Origin: Macromonas nakdongensis
Lineage (GTDB): Bacteria; Pseudomonadota; Gammaproteobacteria; Burkholderiales; Burkholderiaceae_C
Reading direction: 5' to 3'
NCBI RefSeq assembly: GCF_002837145.1
Contig: NZ_NWMV01000057.1
Location: 1 to 59,767 of the forward strand
Length of the DNA: 59,767 bases
Positions within the stretch are counted from its first letter, which is position 1. Each line of letters starts with the position of its first letter. The notes below the pieces were generated by a model. The model was not told the origin of the DNA. It made no database searches and worked only from the letters and a program-made list of their open reading frames with translations. The position numbers and the translations under genes were made by a program. Of this stretch, positions 27,050-35,970 are shown piece after piece.

Positions 27050-30000
27050 TCAGCGCGGCATCATGCGCACCTGTGCCAGCTTGGCCAGGGGCTGCGGTTC
27101 GCCCAGGTGGAAGCCTTGGGCAAAGTCCACCCCGATGTCGCGGATGCGTTCCAGGATGCCTGGGCTGGAGACGTACTCGGCGATGGTCTGCAGGCCCATC
27201 ACGTGCCCGATGGCGTTGATCGCCTGCACCATGGCCAGGTCGATCGGGTCGGTCTCGATGTCTTTGACGAAGCCGCCGTCGATCTTCAGGAAGTCCACCG
27301 GCAGGTTTTTCAGGTAGGCGAAGGAGGACAGGCCGCTGCCGAAATCGTCGAGCGCGAACAGGCAGCCGAGCTGCTTGACCTCGCCGATGAAGTGCACCAC
27401 CTTGGACAGGTGGGCCACCGCCGCGGTTTCGGTGATTTCGAAGCACACCGCGCCGGGCGGCAGGTGCAGCTGCTCCAGGGTGGCATGCAGGCTTTGGCGG
27501 AAGCGCTCGTCCGACAGTGAAGCCCCCGACAGGTTGATGCAGTACACGCCGTCCAGGCTGCCGCTCTGCCGCAGGCGGTCGCCCATCCAGGCCAGGGTGT
27601 TGTTGACCACCCATTGGTCGATGCGGGGCATCAGTCCGTAGCGTTCGGCCGCCGGCAGGAAGGCGCCGGGCAGGATGAGCTTGCCCTCCTCTTCCAGCCG
27701 CACCAGGATTTCGTAGTGGGTTTTCTGCCCCGGCGCGGGGAACAGCGGCACGATGGGCTGCACGTACAGGCGCAGACGGTCCTGGTCCAGCGCCGATTGC
27801 AGGCGCGCCACCCATTGCATCTGCCCCTGCTGCTCCATCAGGCGGCTGTCGTCGGCCTGGTAGACGTGCACCCGGTTGCGGCCGCTTTCCTTGGCCGCGT
27901 AGCAGGCCGCGTCGGCGCAGGCCAGCAGCAGGCCCAGGTCGCGTTGTTCGCTGTCGATGCAGACCAGCCCGATGGACACCCCGATGGAGAACGACTTGCC
28001 CTCCCAGCCAAAACGGAAATCGGCGATCGCCTCGCGCAGCTTGTTGGCCAACTGCAGGGCGCGTTCCAGCGGGCAGTTCTGCAGGATCAGGCCGAACTCG
28101 TCGCCGCCCAGGCGGGCCAGGGTGTCGGCCGCGCGCAGCAGGCCGCGCATCAGCTGCGTCACCTGGCGCAGCAGTTCGTCGCCCGCCACGTGGCCGCAGG
28201 TGTCGTTGACGATCTTGAACTGGTCCAGGTCGAGGTAGCAGAGCACGTGCTGCTGGGTCTGCGGTTCGGGGCGGGCCAGCAGTTCGTTCAGCCGGCGCTC
28301 GAACTCGCGCCGGTTGGGGATGCCGGTGAGCGCGTCGTGTGTGGCTTGGTGGGTGAGTTCGCGCGCCAGGTTCAGGGTCACGGTGACGTCGTGGAACACC
28401 AGCACCGCCCCGATCAGGATGCCGTCGCGCGAGCGGATGGGGGCGGTGGTGTCGAGCACCGGCACGCTGTCCTGGTCGCGGCGCAGCAGCAGGGCGTGCT
28501 CGCGCCGGGGCAGCAGCTGGCTGCGCTTGAGCACCTCGCGCACCGGGTTGGGCAGGGGCTGGTGGGTGTGTTCGTCTTGCAGGTTGTAGACGGTGGTGAT
28601 CAGCTGCCCCTTGGCCTGGTGCGCCGGCCAACCGGTCAGCCGCGCGGCCACCGGGTTGATGTACTGGATCACCCCGGCCTCGTCGGTGGTGATGACGCCG
28701 TCACCGATGGAGGCCAGCGTCACCTGCGCCAGGTCGCGCTCGCGGTGGAGCTGGGCTTCCACGGCCTTGCGTTCGGTGATGTCGCGCACCGCGCCGGTGA
28801 AGCGCAGTTCCTGGTCCTGGTGGTTTTCGCTGACCGAGACCTCGTAATACAGTTTGGTCTTGCCCGGCCGGGCGATGCGCAGTTCCAGCTTGGCGCCGGG
28901 GCGGCAGAGGCGCTCGGTGTCGAGGGGGTCGGGGTGGCCGGCCTCGCGCAGCACCTGCACGAAGGGGCGCCCGGTGGCGCCGCTGGCGGCCACGCCCAGC
29001 AGTTTTTCGGCGCCGGGGTTCAGGCTGGTCAGCACCCCGTCGCGGGTGAAGGTGACGATGCCGTCGCGCATGTCCCGCACCACCGACAGGGTGCGTTGCG
29101 TGGCCTGTTCCAGGGCCGCGATGACGCGGTTGTAGGCCTGCGCCACCTGGCCCACTTCGGTGAAGGCCTCTTCGGGCACGCGCTGCCTCAGGTCGCCCGA
29201 GCGGCGCTGGGTTTCCATGGCGTTGAGCAGGTCGATCAGTTCGGTGCGGGCGCCGTGCTCGGCCACGTTCAGGCCCATCTGCTCTTCTTCGGCGGTCACG
29301 CGCAGGCCCCCGCCGCGGATCCAGGGGCGCAGGCAGAGCCAGGTCACGGCCACGCACCAGGCCCCGCAGCTCAGGATGCCCAGCAGTTGCACCCCCACCT
29401 GGGCCCAGCGGCCGTGGCCGGTGCCCAGCACCGCCAAGTCGCCGAACAGGCCCACGGCCAGGGTGCCCCAGATACCGGCCATCAGGTGGGCGGGGATGGC
29501 GCCCACCGCGTCGTCCACGCCCAGGCGCAGCAGGATGCCGTTGGCCCAGACCATCAGCAGGGCACCGACCAGGCCGATCAGCATGGCCTCCAGCCCCGAC
29601 ACCGCGTGCGCCCCGGCGGTGATGGCCACCAGCCCGGCGATCAGGCCGTTGATCAGGTACAGCGTTTCGTAGTAGCCGTGCCAGATGCGCCCCAGCAGCA
29701 GCCCGCTGGTGCAACCCGCCACGGCGGCCAGGGTGGTGTTGAGCAGGATACCGGGCACCGCTTCGGTGAACCCCAGGGTGCTGCCGCCGTTGAAGCCGAT
29801 CCAGCCGAAAAACAGCAGCAGTGCCCCGAGCATGGCCATGGGCAGGTTACCCGCCGGGATGACCGTGGCCGCCTGTCCGGCGACGAAGCGCCCCTGGCGT
29901 GGGCCGACCAGCCAGACCGCCACCAGCGACACCCAGCCGCCCACGCTGTGCACCACGGTCGAGCCCGCAAAATCGACGAAGCCCAGCGCCTTCAGCCAGC

Positions 30001-30451
30001 CCTGGTCGCCGTTCCAGGCGCCGGCCCAGGCCCAGTGGCCGAAGACCGGGTAGACCAGCAGGGACACGCACGCCGACAGGCCCAGGTAGGCACCGAAGCG
30101 CATGCGCTCGGCCACCGCCCCCGAGACGATGGTCGCCGCGGTGGCACAGAACATGAGCTGGAACAACACGAAGGTCAGCAGCGCCGGGTCGGCCGGCAAC
30201 TGGTCGAAGGCGCCGAACAGGGTGCTGCCGACCCAGCCCCGGTCCGAGGCGCCGAACATCAGCCCGAAGCCCACCAGCCAGTACAGCAGCGAAGCCACGG
30301 CGAAGTCGGCCACGTTCTTGGCCGCGACGTTGATCGAATTCTTGTTGCGCGTCAGCCCCGACTCCAGGCACAGGAAGCCGGCCTGCATCACGAAGACGAG
30401 GCCGGCGCACAGAAGCACCCAGAGGAGGTCGAGAGGCTGGCTGTTGGTCAT
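27050..30451 (-). CDS. Ammonium transporter-PAS-GGDEF-EAL fusion protein
   Basis: This 1133-residue protein joins a full Amt channel to a c-di-GMP output. The Amt domain (1-380) keeps D160 and H168 in DFAGSTVVHSVGGW, the second twin His H322 in AIPAHLMAGIWG, Phe-gate candidates in FQLMF (97-101) and F220 in GWIGFNGGS, plus AVAERMRFG. A HAMP-like linker (~385-450) follows, then two PAS domains (~455-565, ~572-690), GGDEF (782-786, intact, with the RAAD inhibitory site 773-776) and EAL (EIL 914-916; N973, E1005, D1035-D1036, K1056, E1092 and Q1112 present). The pore looks transport-competent, so it may act as an ammonium sensor, transporter or both. No glnK is adjacent. The stop is 7 bases from the convergent yihY end. 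Confidence 0.92.
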   Translation of the reverse strand: MTNSQPLDLLWVLLCAGLVFVMQAGFLCLESGLTRNKNSINVAAKNVADFAVASLLYWLVGFGLMFGASDRGWVGSTLFGAFDQLPADPALLTFVLFQLMFCATAATIVSGAVAERMRFGAYLGLSACVSLLVYPVFGHWAWAGAWNGDQGWLKALGFVDFAGSTVVHSVGGWVSLVAVWLVGPRQGRFVAGQAATVIPAGNLPMAMLGALLLFFGWIGFNGGSTLGFTEAVPGILLNTTLAAVAGCTSGLLLGRIWHGYYETLYLINGLIAGLVAITAGAHAVSGLEAMLIGLVGALLMVWANGILLRLGVDDAVGAIPAHLMAGIWGTLAVGLFGDLAVLGTGHGRWAQVGVQLLGILSCGAWCVAVTWLCLRPWIRGGGLRVTAEEEQMGLNVAEHGARTELIDLLNAMETQRRSGDLRQRVPEEAFTEVGQVAQAYNRVIAALEQATQRTLSVVRDMRDGIVTFTRDGVLTSLNPGAEKLLGVAASGATGRPFVQVLREAGHPDPLDTERLCRPGAKLELRIARPGKTKLYYEVSVSENHQDQELRFTGAVRDITERKAVEAQLHRERDLAQVTLASIGDGVITTDEAGVIQYINPVAARLTGWPAHQAKGQLITTVYNLQDEHTHQPLPNPVREVLKRSQLLPRREHALLLRRDQDSVPVLDTTAPIRSRDGILIGAVLVFHDVTVTLNLARELTHQATHDALTGIPNRREFERRLNELLARPEPQTQQHVLCYLDLDQFKIVNDTCGHVAGDELLRQVTQLMRGLLRAADTLARLGGDEFGLILQNCPLERALQLANKLREAIADFRFGWEGKSFSIGVSIGLVCIDSEQRDLGLLLACADAACYAAKESGRNRVHVYQADDSRLMEQQGQMQWVARLQSALDQDRLRLYVQPIVPLFPAPGQKTHYEILVRLEEEGKLILPGAFLPAAERYGLMPRIDQWVVNNTLAWMGDRLRQSGSLDGVYCINLSGASLSDERFRQSLHATLEQLHLPPGAVCFEITETAAVAHLSKVVHFIGEVKQLGCLFALDDFGSGLSSFAYLKNLPVDFLKIDGGFVKDIETDPIDLAMVQAINAIGHVMGLQTIAEYVSSPGILERIRDIGVDFAQGFHLGEPQPLAKLAQVRMMPR

Positions 30452-30540
30452 GGCGGTGGGCCCGGGCGGCCCGCAGGCCGATGACCAGATCTAGCAATTT
30501 GTGTTCCAGCCAGCGCCGTGGCGGCGCCGGCCGGCGCGGT

Positions 30541-31350
30541 TCAGGCCGGCCGCAGGAAGCGCTGCAGCGCGTGCAGCACCCCGTCGGGGTCTTCGGTCAT
30601 GAGCGAGTGGCCGGCCGCGAGTTCGACGACCTGGCCCTGGCGGGCCCGCCGCACCAGACTTTGGGCCGCTTTGGGCGGGGTCATCTGGTCCAGACGGCCC
30701 AGCACGAACAGGGTGGGGCATTGCACCCGGTCCATGGCTTGCTCGCCCTGGTCGTAGCCGTCGCAGGCCACAAAGCCGCGGTGGAACACGTTCACCCGCG
30801 GGTTGCTGGCCAGCACCCGGCGCATCAAGGCCCTGGAGCCGCCCAGCAGCCAAGTGCCGGGGCCCAGCGCCGACGGCGGCGGGGCCAGCGTGGAGTGGCT
30901 GAACACGTTGACCATGTCGATCGCCTTCATGGGCTGGTTCAGCGACGCGTCCAGCAGCGCGGGCGAGACCTTCATCGGGTAGGCGGTGCCCACCATCGCC
31001 AGGTGGCTCACGCGCTCGGGCGCGTCGGCCGCGGTCTGCAAGGCAATCAGCGAGCCGAAGCTGTGGCCGACCAGCGCGGCTTTCTCGATCTTCAGCGCGT
31101 CGAGCAGGCCGAGCACTGCGCGCGAGGCGTCCTGCACGCTCGCGGGCGCTTCGCCGCCGCTTTTGCCGTGACCGGCCAGGTCGATGGCCAGCACGTTCCA
31201 GCCGTGGTGGGCCAGGTAGCGGCTTTGCAGGATCCACACGCTGTGGTCGTTGAGCACGCCGTGGACGAACACCACCGTGGGCTGGGCCGGGTGGAAGGGT
31301 TTGCCGCCGGTGTAGGCGTAGAGCGGGGCGCCGTGGACGTCGATGATCAT
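30541..31350 (-). CDS. Alpha/beta-hydrolase
   Basis: The 269-residue single-domain hydrolase has an oxyanion loop VFVHGVLNDHSVW (~27), DLAGHGKSGGE (~57), a nucleophile elbow VGHSFGSL with Ser near 96, the acid in LGRLDQMTPP (~215) and a catalytic His in AAGHSLMTEDP (~245). It resembles esterases and meta-cleavage hydrolases; substrate unknown. Its ATG is 1 base beyond the metY stop, so the two are an operon (metY first). Confidence 0.88.
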   Translation of the reverse strand: MIIDVHGAPLYAYTGGKPFHPAQPTVVFVHGVLNDHSVWILQSRYLAHHGWNVLAIDLAGHGKSGGEAPASVQDASRAVLGLLDALKIEKAALVGHSFGSLIALQTAADAPERVSHLAMVGTAYPMKVSPALLDASLNQPMKAIDMVNVFSHSTLAPPPSALGPGTWLLGGSRALMRRVLASNPRVNVFHRGFVACDGYDQGEQAMDRVQCPTLFVLGRLDQMTPPKAAQSLVRRARQGQVVELAAGHSLMTEDPDGVLHALQRFLRPA

Positions 31351-31351
31351 C

Positions 31352-32653
31352 TCAAGCCCCCGCTTTCTCGGCCGCTTTCAGCGCGCGCTTCAGGTCGTCG
31401 ATCAGGTCGTCCGGGTCTTCCAGTCCGATGGACAGGCGGATGGTGCCCGGGCCGATGCCGGCACCGGCCAGGGCCTCGTCGGCCATGCGGAAGTGGGTGG
31501 TGCTGGCGGGGTGGATGACCAGGCTGCGGCAGTCGCCCACGTTGGCCAGGTGGCTGAAAATTTTCAGCGTTTCGATGAAGGCCTTGCCCTGCGTGCGGCT
31601 GCCTTTGAGGTCGAAGCTGAACACGCTGCCGGCGCCGCGCGGCAGCAGTTGTTGCGCCAGGGCGTGGCTGGGGTGGTTCTCCAGCAGCGGGTGGCCCACG
31701 CGGCCCACGAAGGGGTGGCTGGCCAGGAATTGCACCACCTTTTCGGTGTTGCTCATGTGGCGCGCCATGCGCAGCGGCAGGGTTTCGATGCCCTGCAAAA
31801 TCAGCCAGGCGGTGTGCGGGCTCATGCAGGCGCCGAAGTCGCGCAGGCCTTCGCGCCGGGCGCGCAGCAGGAAGGCGCCCACGGTCGATTCCTCGCTGAA
31901 CACCATGTGGTGGAAGCCTTCGTAGGCCTGGGTCAGTTCGGCGAATTTCCCCGAACGCTCCCAGTCGAAGCTGCCGCCATCGACGACGATGCCGCCCACC
32001 ACCGTGCCGTGGCCGCTCAGGAACTTGGTGGCCGAGTGGTAGACCAGGTCGGCGCCCAGGTCCAGCGGCTTCATCAGCCAGGGCGTGGTCAGCGTCGAGT
32101 CCACCAGCAGCGGCACGCCGGTCTCGTGGGCGATCTGCGCCACGGTCGGGATGTCCAGCACGTCCAACCCCGGGTTGCCCATGGTTTCGCCGAAGAACAG
32201 CTTGGTGTTGGGCCGCACGGCGGCGCGCCAGCCGTCGATGTCGCCGGGCTTCACGAACGTGGTCTCGATGCCGAAACGCCGCATCGTGTAGTGCAGCAGG
32301 TTCTGGCTGCCGCCGTAGAGCGCGGTGGACGCCACGATGTGCGAGCCCGCGCCCATCAGCGTGGCCACGCTCAGGTGCAGCGCCGCCTGCCCGCTGGCCA
32401 CCGCAATGCCACCAATGCCCCCTTCCAGCGCCGCCACGCGCTGCTCCAGCACCGCGTTGGTGGGGTTGCTGATGCGGCTGTACACGTGGCCCGAGCGTTC
32501 CAGGTTGAACAGCGCGGCCGCGTGGTCGCTCGATTCAAACACGAACGACGTGGTCAGGTGGATGGGCACGGCGCGCGCGCCGGTGGCGGGGTCGGGGGCG
32601 GCGCCCGCGTGCAACGCGAGCGTATCGAAGCCGGGGTCGGCGTAGCCGGACAT
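31352..32653 (-). CDS. metY: O-acetylhomoserine sulfhydrylase
   Basis: The 433-residue PLP enzyme of the Cys/Met-metabolism family makes homocysteine from O-acetylhomoserine and sulfide. Visible: FDTLALHAGAAPDPATGARA, HVYSRISNPTNAVLEQRVAA (PLP phosphate/Tyr), GQAALHLSVATLM, LVDSTLTTPWLMKPL and the PLP Lys in YHSATKFLSGHGTVVGG (~207-223). Length matches MetY (about 430) rather than shorter MetB or MetC. It is first in an operon with the hydrolase and divergent from the CBS gene (82-base gap). Confidence 0.92.
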   Translation of the reverse strand: MSGYADPGFDTLALHAGAAPDPATGARAVPIHLTTSFVFESSDHAAALFNLERSGHVYSRISNPTNAVLEQRVAALEGGIGGIAVASGQAALHLSVATLMGAGSHIVASTALYGGSQNLLHYTMRRFGIETTFVKPGDIDGWRAAVRPNTKLFFGETMGNPGLDVLDIPTVAQIAHETGVPLLVDSTLTTPWLMKPLDLGADLVYHSATKFLSGHGTVVGGIVVDGGSFDWERSGKFAELTQAYEGFHHMVFSEESTVGAFLLRARREGLRDFGACMSPHTAWLILQGIETLPLRMARHMSNTEKVVQFLASHPFVGRVGHPLLENHPSHALAQQLLPRGAGSVFSFDLKGSRTQGKAFIETLKIFSHLANVGDCRSLVIHPASTTHFRMADEALAGAGIGPGTIRLSIGLEDPDDLIDDLKRALKAAEKAGA

Positions 32654-32690
32654 GGTGTCTCCTCGGGTGTGGTTGGGCGCAATTGTGGGC

Positions 32691-32696
32691 TATATT
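32691..32696 (+). promoter_or_regulatory. Candidate -10 box of the CBS-domain gene
   Basis: TATATT (five of six) lies 39 bases upstream of ATG 32736, followed by the strong Shine-Dalgarno AGAGGAG (~32724). No clear -35 at proper spacing. Confidence 0.35.
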
Positions 32697-32735
32697 TGAC
32701 TCCGCACACGCCACACCGGCGACAGAGGAGAAAAC

Positions 32736-33209
32736 ATGAAGGTCAGCGACATTCTGCGTGTCAAAGGCGGCACGTTGTACACCGTGTCTCCGGACGAATC
32801 CCTGGCCCGCGCCATCGAGACCATGGCGCAGTTCGACATCGGCTCCCTGGCCGTCATGGAACGCGGTGCCCTGGCCGGCATGCTGACCTTCCGCGAAGTC
32901 ATCCACACCGCGGCCAAGAACGGCGGCAGCGTCGGGGCCACCACCGTGCGCCAGGTGATGGACGCCGGGCCCCACTTCTGCACCCCCGACACCGAACTCG
33001 ACGAGGTGCGCCCCATGATGCTGGAGCGCCACACCCGCTACATGCCTGTGATGGAGGGCAAGATGCTGATGGGCGTGATCAGCTTCTACGACGTGGCCAA
33101 GGCCGTGGTGGACAGCCAGAACTTTGAGAACAAGATGCTCAAGGCCTACATCCGCGACTGGCCCGAAGGCGAGGAAGACAGCCGCCAGAGCACGGCCCAC
33201 CCGTCCTGA
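32736..33209 (+). CDS. Two-CBS-domain protein
   Basis: The 157-residue stand-alone CBS pair has CBS1 (~1-62: KVSDILRVKGGTLYTVSPDE onward) and CBS2 (~72-130: TVRQVMDAGPHFCTPDTELD, HTRYMPVMEGKMLMGVISFYD). Such pairs bind adenine nucleotides and act as energy sensors for partner proteins or, in betaproteobacteria, are annotated as inosine-5-monophosphate-dehydrogenase-like. The C-terminus is polar (EGEEDSRQSTAHPS). The start is fixed by AGAGGAG. No partner gene is obvious. Confidence 0.9.
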   Translation: MKVSDILRVKGGTLYTVSPDESLARAIETMAQFDIGSLAVMERGALAGMLTFREVIHTAAKNGGSVGATTVRQVMDAGPHFCTPDTELDEVRPMMLERHTRYMPVMEGKMLMGVISFYDVAKAVVDSQNFENKMLKAYIRDWPEGEEDSRQSTAHPS

Positions 33210-33227
33210 CGCCGCGCTGGCCCGGCT

Positions 33228-33244
33228 GCGGGGCGGGGCCCCGC
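33228..33244. terminator. GC hairpin between convergent CBS and phaZ genes
   Basis: GCGGGGC-GGG-GCCCCGC: a perfect 7-bp stem with a triloop in the 36-base gap between convergent genes. No T-tract on either side, so termination is plausible but weakly supported. Confidence 0.4.
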
Positions 33245-33245
33245 G

Positions 33246-34463
33246 TCAGCCCTCGCTGGCGTGGATCATGTCGCGCACCCGCGGGTAGATCTGTTGCTGC
33301 CACTTGCGGCCGCTGAACACGCCGTAGTGGCCCACCCCGGTCTGCACGTGGTGTTTTTTCAGGTAGGGGCGGATGTGGCGGCACAGGTCCTGCGCCGCCA
33401 CCGTCTGTCCGACCGAACAGATGTCGTCGCGTTCGCCTTCCACCGTCATCAGGGCGGTCCGCCGGATCGCGGCGGGATCGACCGTGCGGCCTTGCCATTG
33501 CAGCCGGCCCAGGGGCAGATCGTAGGTCTGGAACACCTTTTCCACGGTTTCCAGGTAGAAGGGCGCGGGCAGGTCGTTCACCGCCAGGTACTCCTCGTAA
33601 AAGGTCTGGATGGTGCGGGCCTCTTCCTCGCGCCCTTCCAGCAGGTGCTCGTACATCTGTTGGAAGGAATGCCGGTGGCGTTCCAGGTTCATGCTGATGA
33701 AGGCCGACAGCTGCACGAAACCGGGGTAGACCCGGCGCATGAAGCCGGCGTGCGGCAGCGGCACGTGGCTGATGAGGTTTTGCTCGAACCACTCGATGGG
33801 CTTGCTCGTGGCCAGCCGGTTCACTTCGGTCGGGTTCACGCGGCAGTCCACCGGTCCGGCCATCAGCGTGAGGCTGCGCGGCTGGGCCGGGTGCTGGCCT
33901 TCGGCCATCAGGGCGGTGGCGGCGAGCGCCGCCACGCAGGGCTGGCACACGGCCATGAGGTGGCAAGGCTCGCCCACCGTTTCGACGAAGCGCATCAGGT
34001 AGCTGATGTAGTCCTCCAGCCCGAATTCGCCGTGGCGCAGCGAGACGTCGCGGGCGTTGTGCCAGTCGGTGATGTAGACGTCGTGGTCCTGCAGCAGGGT
34101 GCGCACCGTGTCGCGCAGCAAAGTGGCGAAGTGGCCGGACAGTGGCGCGGCCAGCAGCACCTTGGGTTGGGGCGGGAGGCCGCTGGCGTCTTTGCGAAAG
34201 TGCAGCAGGGTGCCGAAGGGCAGGCGCAGGGCGGTTTCCTCCACCACCGGCACGCTGCGCCCGTCCACCTCCACCCGGTCGATGCCGTAGGCGGGACGGG
34301 CGTGGGTCAGCCGCAGCCGGGCCACGACTTCGCAGGCGGCCGCGAACTGGCGCAACACGGTGCGTTCGGTCTTCTGCAGCCAGAGGGCGGCGCCCAAGCC
34401 CTGGGCCGACAGCCGCAGCGGCGACAACAGGTCGGATTGAAACTGGTAGGCCTGGTAGAGCAT
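33246..34463 (-). CDS. phaZ: Intracellular polyhydroxyalkanoate depolymerase
   Basis: The 405-residue protein matches the intracellular PhaZ type of Cupriavidus, which mobilises native PHB granules. It has an N-terminal MLYQAYQFQSDLL, QDHDVYITDWHNARDVSL (~125), a lipase-like box AVCQPCVAA with Cys173 in place of the usual Ser, GERDDICSVGQT (~341, catalytic Asp) and GVGHYGVFSGRKW (~380, His). The Cys nucleophile is normal for this family. Start ATG 34463 has GGAAAG upstream. No phaC, phaA or phasin gene is seen in the window, except the thiolase tail at base 1. Confidence 0.92.
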   Translation of the reverse strand: MLYQAYQFQSDLLSPLRLSAQGLGAALWLQKTERTVLRQFAAACEVVARLRLTHARPAYGIDRVEVDGRSVPVVEETALRLPFGTLLHFRKDASGLPPQPKVLLAAPLSGHFATLLRDTVRTLLQDHDVYITDWHNARDVSLRHGEFGLEDYISYLMRFVETVGEPCHLMAVCQPCVAALAATALMAEGQHPAQPRSLTLMAGPVDCRVNPTEVNRLATSKPIEWFEQNLISHVPLPHAGFMRRVYPGFVQLSAFISMNLERHRHSFQQMYEHLLEGREEEARTIQTFYEEYLAVNDLPAPFYLETVEKVFQTYDLPLGRLQWQGRTVDPAAIRRTALMTVEGERDDICSVGQTVAAQDLCRHIRPYLKKHHVQTGVGHYGVFSGRKWQQQIYPRVRDMIHASEG

Positions 34464-34599
34464 GGGGTTCTTTCCGGTGGTGCTGTTGCGGGACAGGCAA
34501 GTCCTGGGCCAGCCCGTGGGCGCGCCGTTTCGGTGCGCGCTCGTGGCCGCGGTGTGGCACAGGCCTTGCTCTGCTTGTGGCGCACCCTAGGAGCACACC

Positions 34600-35256
34600 A
34601 TGGCCAAAACGGTACTCACCATCAGCAGCAAAAACTACGGCGCCTGGGCCCTGCGCGGCTGGCTCATGGCCAGGCTCGCCGGGCTCCCCTTCGAGGAGCA
34701 CACCGTCTCCCCAGATGACCCGGCCATGAAGGCCGAGATGTTGCTGTTGTCGGCGTCCATTCGGGTGCCGGCCCTGGACCACGGCGGCATCCACGTCTGG
34801 GACACCCTGGCCATCGGCGAGTACCTGCACGAGATCGCGCCCCAGGCCGGTTTGCTGCCGGCCGACCGCGCCGCCCGGGCCCATTGCCGCGCCATCTGCG
34901 GCGAGATGCACTCCGGCTTTTCCGCACTGCGCTCTTCGCTGCCCATGAACATCAAGGCGCGCTTCCCGGGCTTCAAACTCTGGTCGCGGGCGCAGACCGA
35001 CATCGACCGCATCGTTGACATCTGGACCGACTGCCTGGCCACCTACGGCGGACCCTACCTGTTCGGCGCCCGGCCCTGCATGGCCGATGCGATGTTTGCC
35101 CCGGTGGTCACCCGCTTCGTCACCTACGACGTGACCTTGCCGCCGGCCTGCGTGGCCTACTGTGTCACCGTGATGGCGCTGCCCGACATGCAGGCCTGGG
35201 TGGCCGCGGCCCAGGCGGAGCCGGACGAGATCGACGAGCTGGACGCCGAGTTCTGA
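34600..35256 (+). CDS. Glutathione S-transferase-family protein
   Basis: The 218-residue protein has an N-terminal thioredoxin-fold domain (~1-78: SSKNYGAWALRGWLMARLAG, IRVPALDHGGIHVWDTLAIGEYL) and a C-terminal helical domain (FGARPCMADAMFAPVVTRF). The domain-1 SSKNYGAW motif puts Ser in the usual catalytic position, as in zeta/beta-like or maleylacetoacetate isomerase-like GSTs. Substrate unknown. AGGAG (34589-34593) sets the ATG. It is divergent from phaZ and convergent with the cupin gene. Confidence 0.88.
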   Translation: MAKTVLTISSKNYGAWALRGWLMARLAGLPFEEHTVSPDDPAMKAEMLLLSASIRVPALDHGGIHVWDTLAIGEYLHEIAPQAGLLPADRAARAHCRAICGEMHSGFSALRSSLPMNIKARFPGFKLWSRAQTDIDRIVDIWTDCLATYGGPYLFGARPCMADAMFAPVVTRFVTYDVTLPPACVAYCVTVMALPDMQAWVAAAQAEPDEIDELDAEF

Positions 35257-35259
35257 GGT

Positions 35260-35286
35260 GCGGCCACCGGCCGTGCCGGTGGCCGC
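35260..35286. terminator. Perfect 12-bp hairpin between convergent GST and cupin genes
   Basis: GCGGCCACCGGC (35260-35271), loop CGT, GCCGGTGGCCGC (35275-35286), directly after the GST stop. Very stable; no T-tract. Probably a bidirectional terminator or mRNA 3'-end stabiliser. Confidence 0.5.
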
Positions 35287-35355
35287 GCAAACGGCACCTG
35301 CATCCGTGCCCGGCGTTCGGGCTGGTGGTGCCTACCCCGTCTGCGGGGCGGCGTT

Positions 35356-35778
35356 TCAGGGCCAAGGGGTGGAGGGTGGCACCTCGCACACCGGCTCGAC
35401 GTCGATGGACTTGAAGTCCGCCGGCGAGACGATTTCCAGGTACTCCATGTCGGGCGAGTAGTCGAACAGGTAGTGGCGGATGCCTGGGCGCTGGTGCACC
35501 ACGTCGCCGGCCTGCACCAGCGTCACCTGGTCTTCGTACATGAACTTGGCCCAGCCTTGGGTCATGATGACGATCTGGAAGTCGGCCTCGTGTCGATGCC
35601 AGCCGGTGCCCCCTTCGGGCGGCAGGTTGGCTTTGACCAGGTGGGCGACGACCTTGCCGTGCGTGGCCGCGGCCACGCCCAGGTCGCGGTAGAGGAAAAA
35701 GTCGCGCAGACCGCCACCTTGGAAGTCGGTGTCGGTGGGTTTGACGTGCGAAAACAGGGTCGATGTGCGGTCCAGCAT
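35356..35778 (-). CDS. Single-domain cupin protein
   Basis: The 140-residue cupin has motif 1 [20 protein letters not shown] (~57-76), with two His and a Glu as metal ligands, and motif 2 [20 protein letters not shown] (~88-107), with the last His. The metal set looks complete, unlike the cupin at 24019. The start is set by AAGGAG 6 bases upstream of ATG 35778. It is divergent from aroC. Function not assignable; it may be an isomerase, oxygenase or sensor. Confidence 0.82.
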   Translation of the reverse strand: MLDRTSTLFSHVKPTDTDFQGGGLRDFFLYRDLGVAAATHGKVVAHLVKANLPPEGGTGWHRHEADFQIVIMTQGWAKFMYEDQVTLVQAGDVVHQRPGIRHYLFDYSPDMEYLEIVSPADFKSIDVEPVCEVPPSTPWP

Positions 35779-35954
35779 GGTGCGCTCCTTCGCCAAAATC
35801 CGCAGCCAATTGCTGCGCTGCAGCATCATGCAGGAACCGTTCCATGGCCCATGGCGGGCCGGTGGGCGCTGGCCTGGGGCGCGCCATGCACCGCGACGGG
35901 GAGGCGGCGCACCGGATGGGACCGGGGCCGGCCGTCGGGCGGTGCGGCCGCGTC

Positions 35955-35963
35955 TGGGATAAT
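35955..35963 (+). promoter_or_regulatory. Extended -10 promoter placing aroC transcription at its ATG
   Basis: TGGGATAAT is an extended -10 (TGnGATAAT). It ends 7 bases before ATG 35971, so the start of transcription would fall at or next to the start codon. No Shine-Dalgarno lies between, suggesting leaderless aroC mRNA. Confidence 0.5.
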
Positions 35964-35970
35964 TGGCGCC

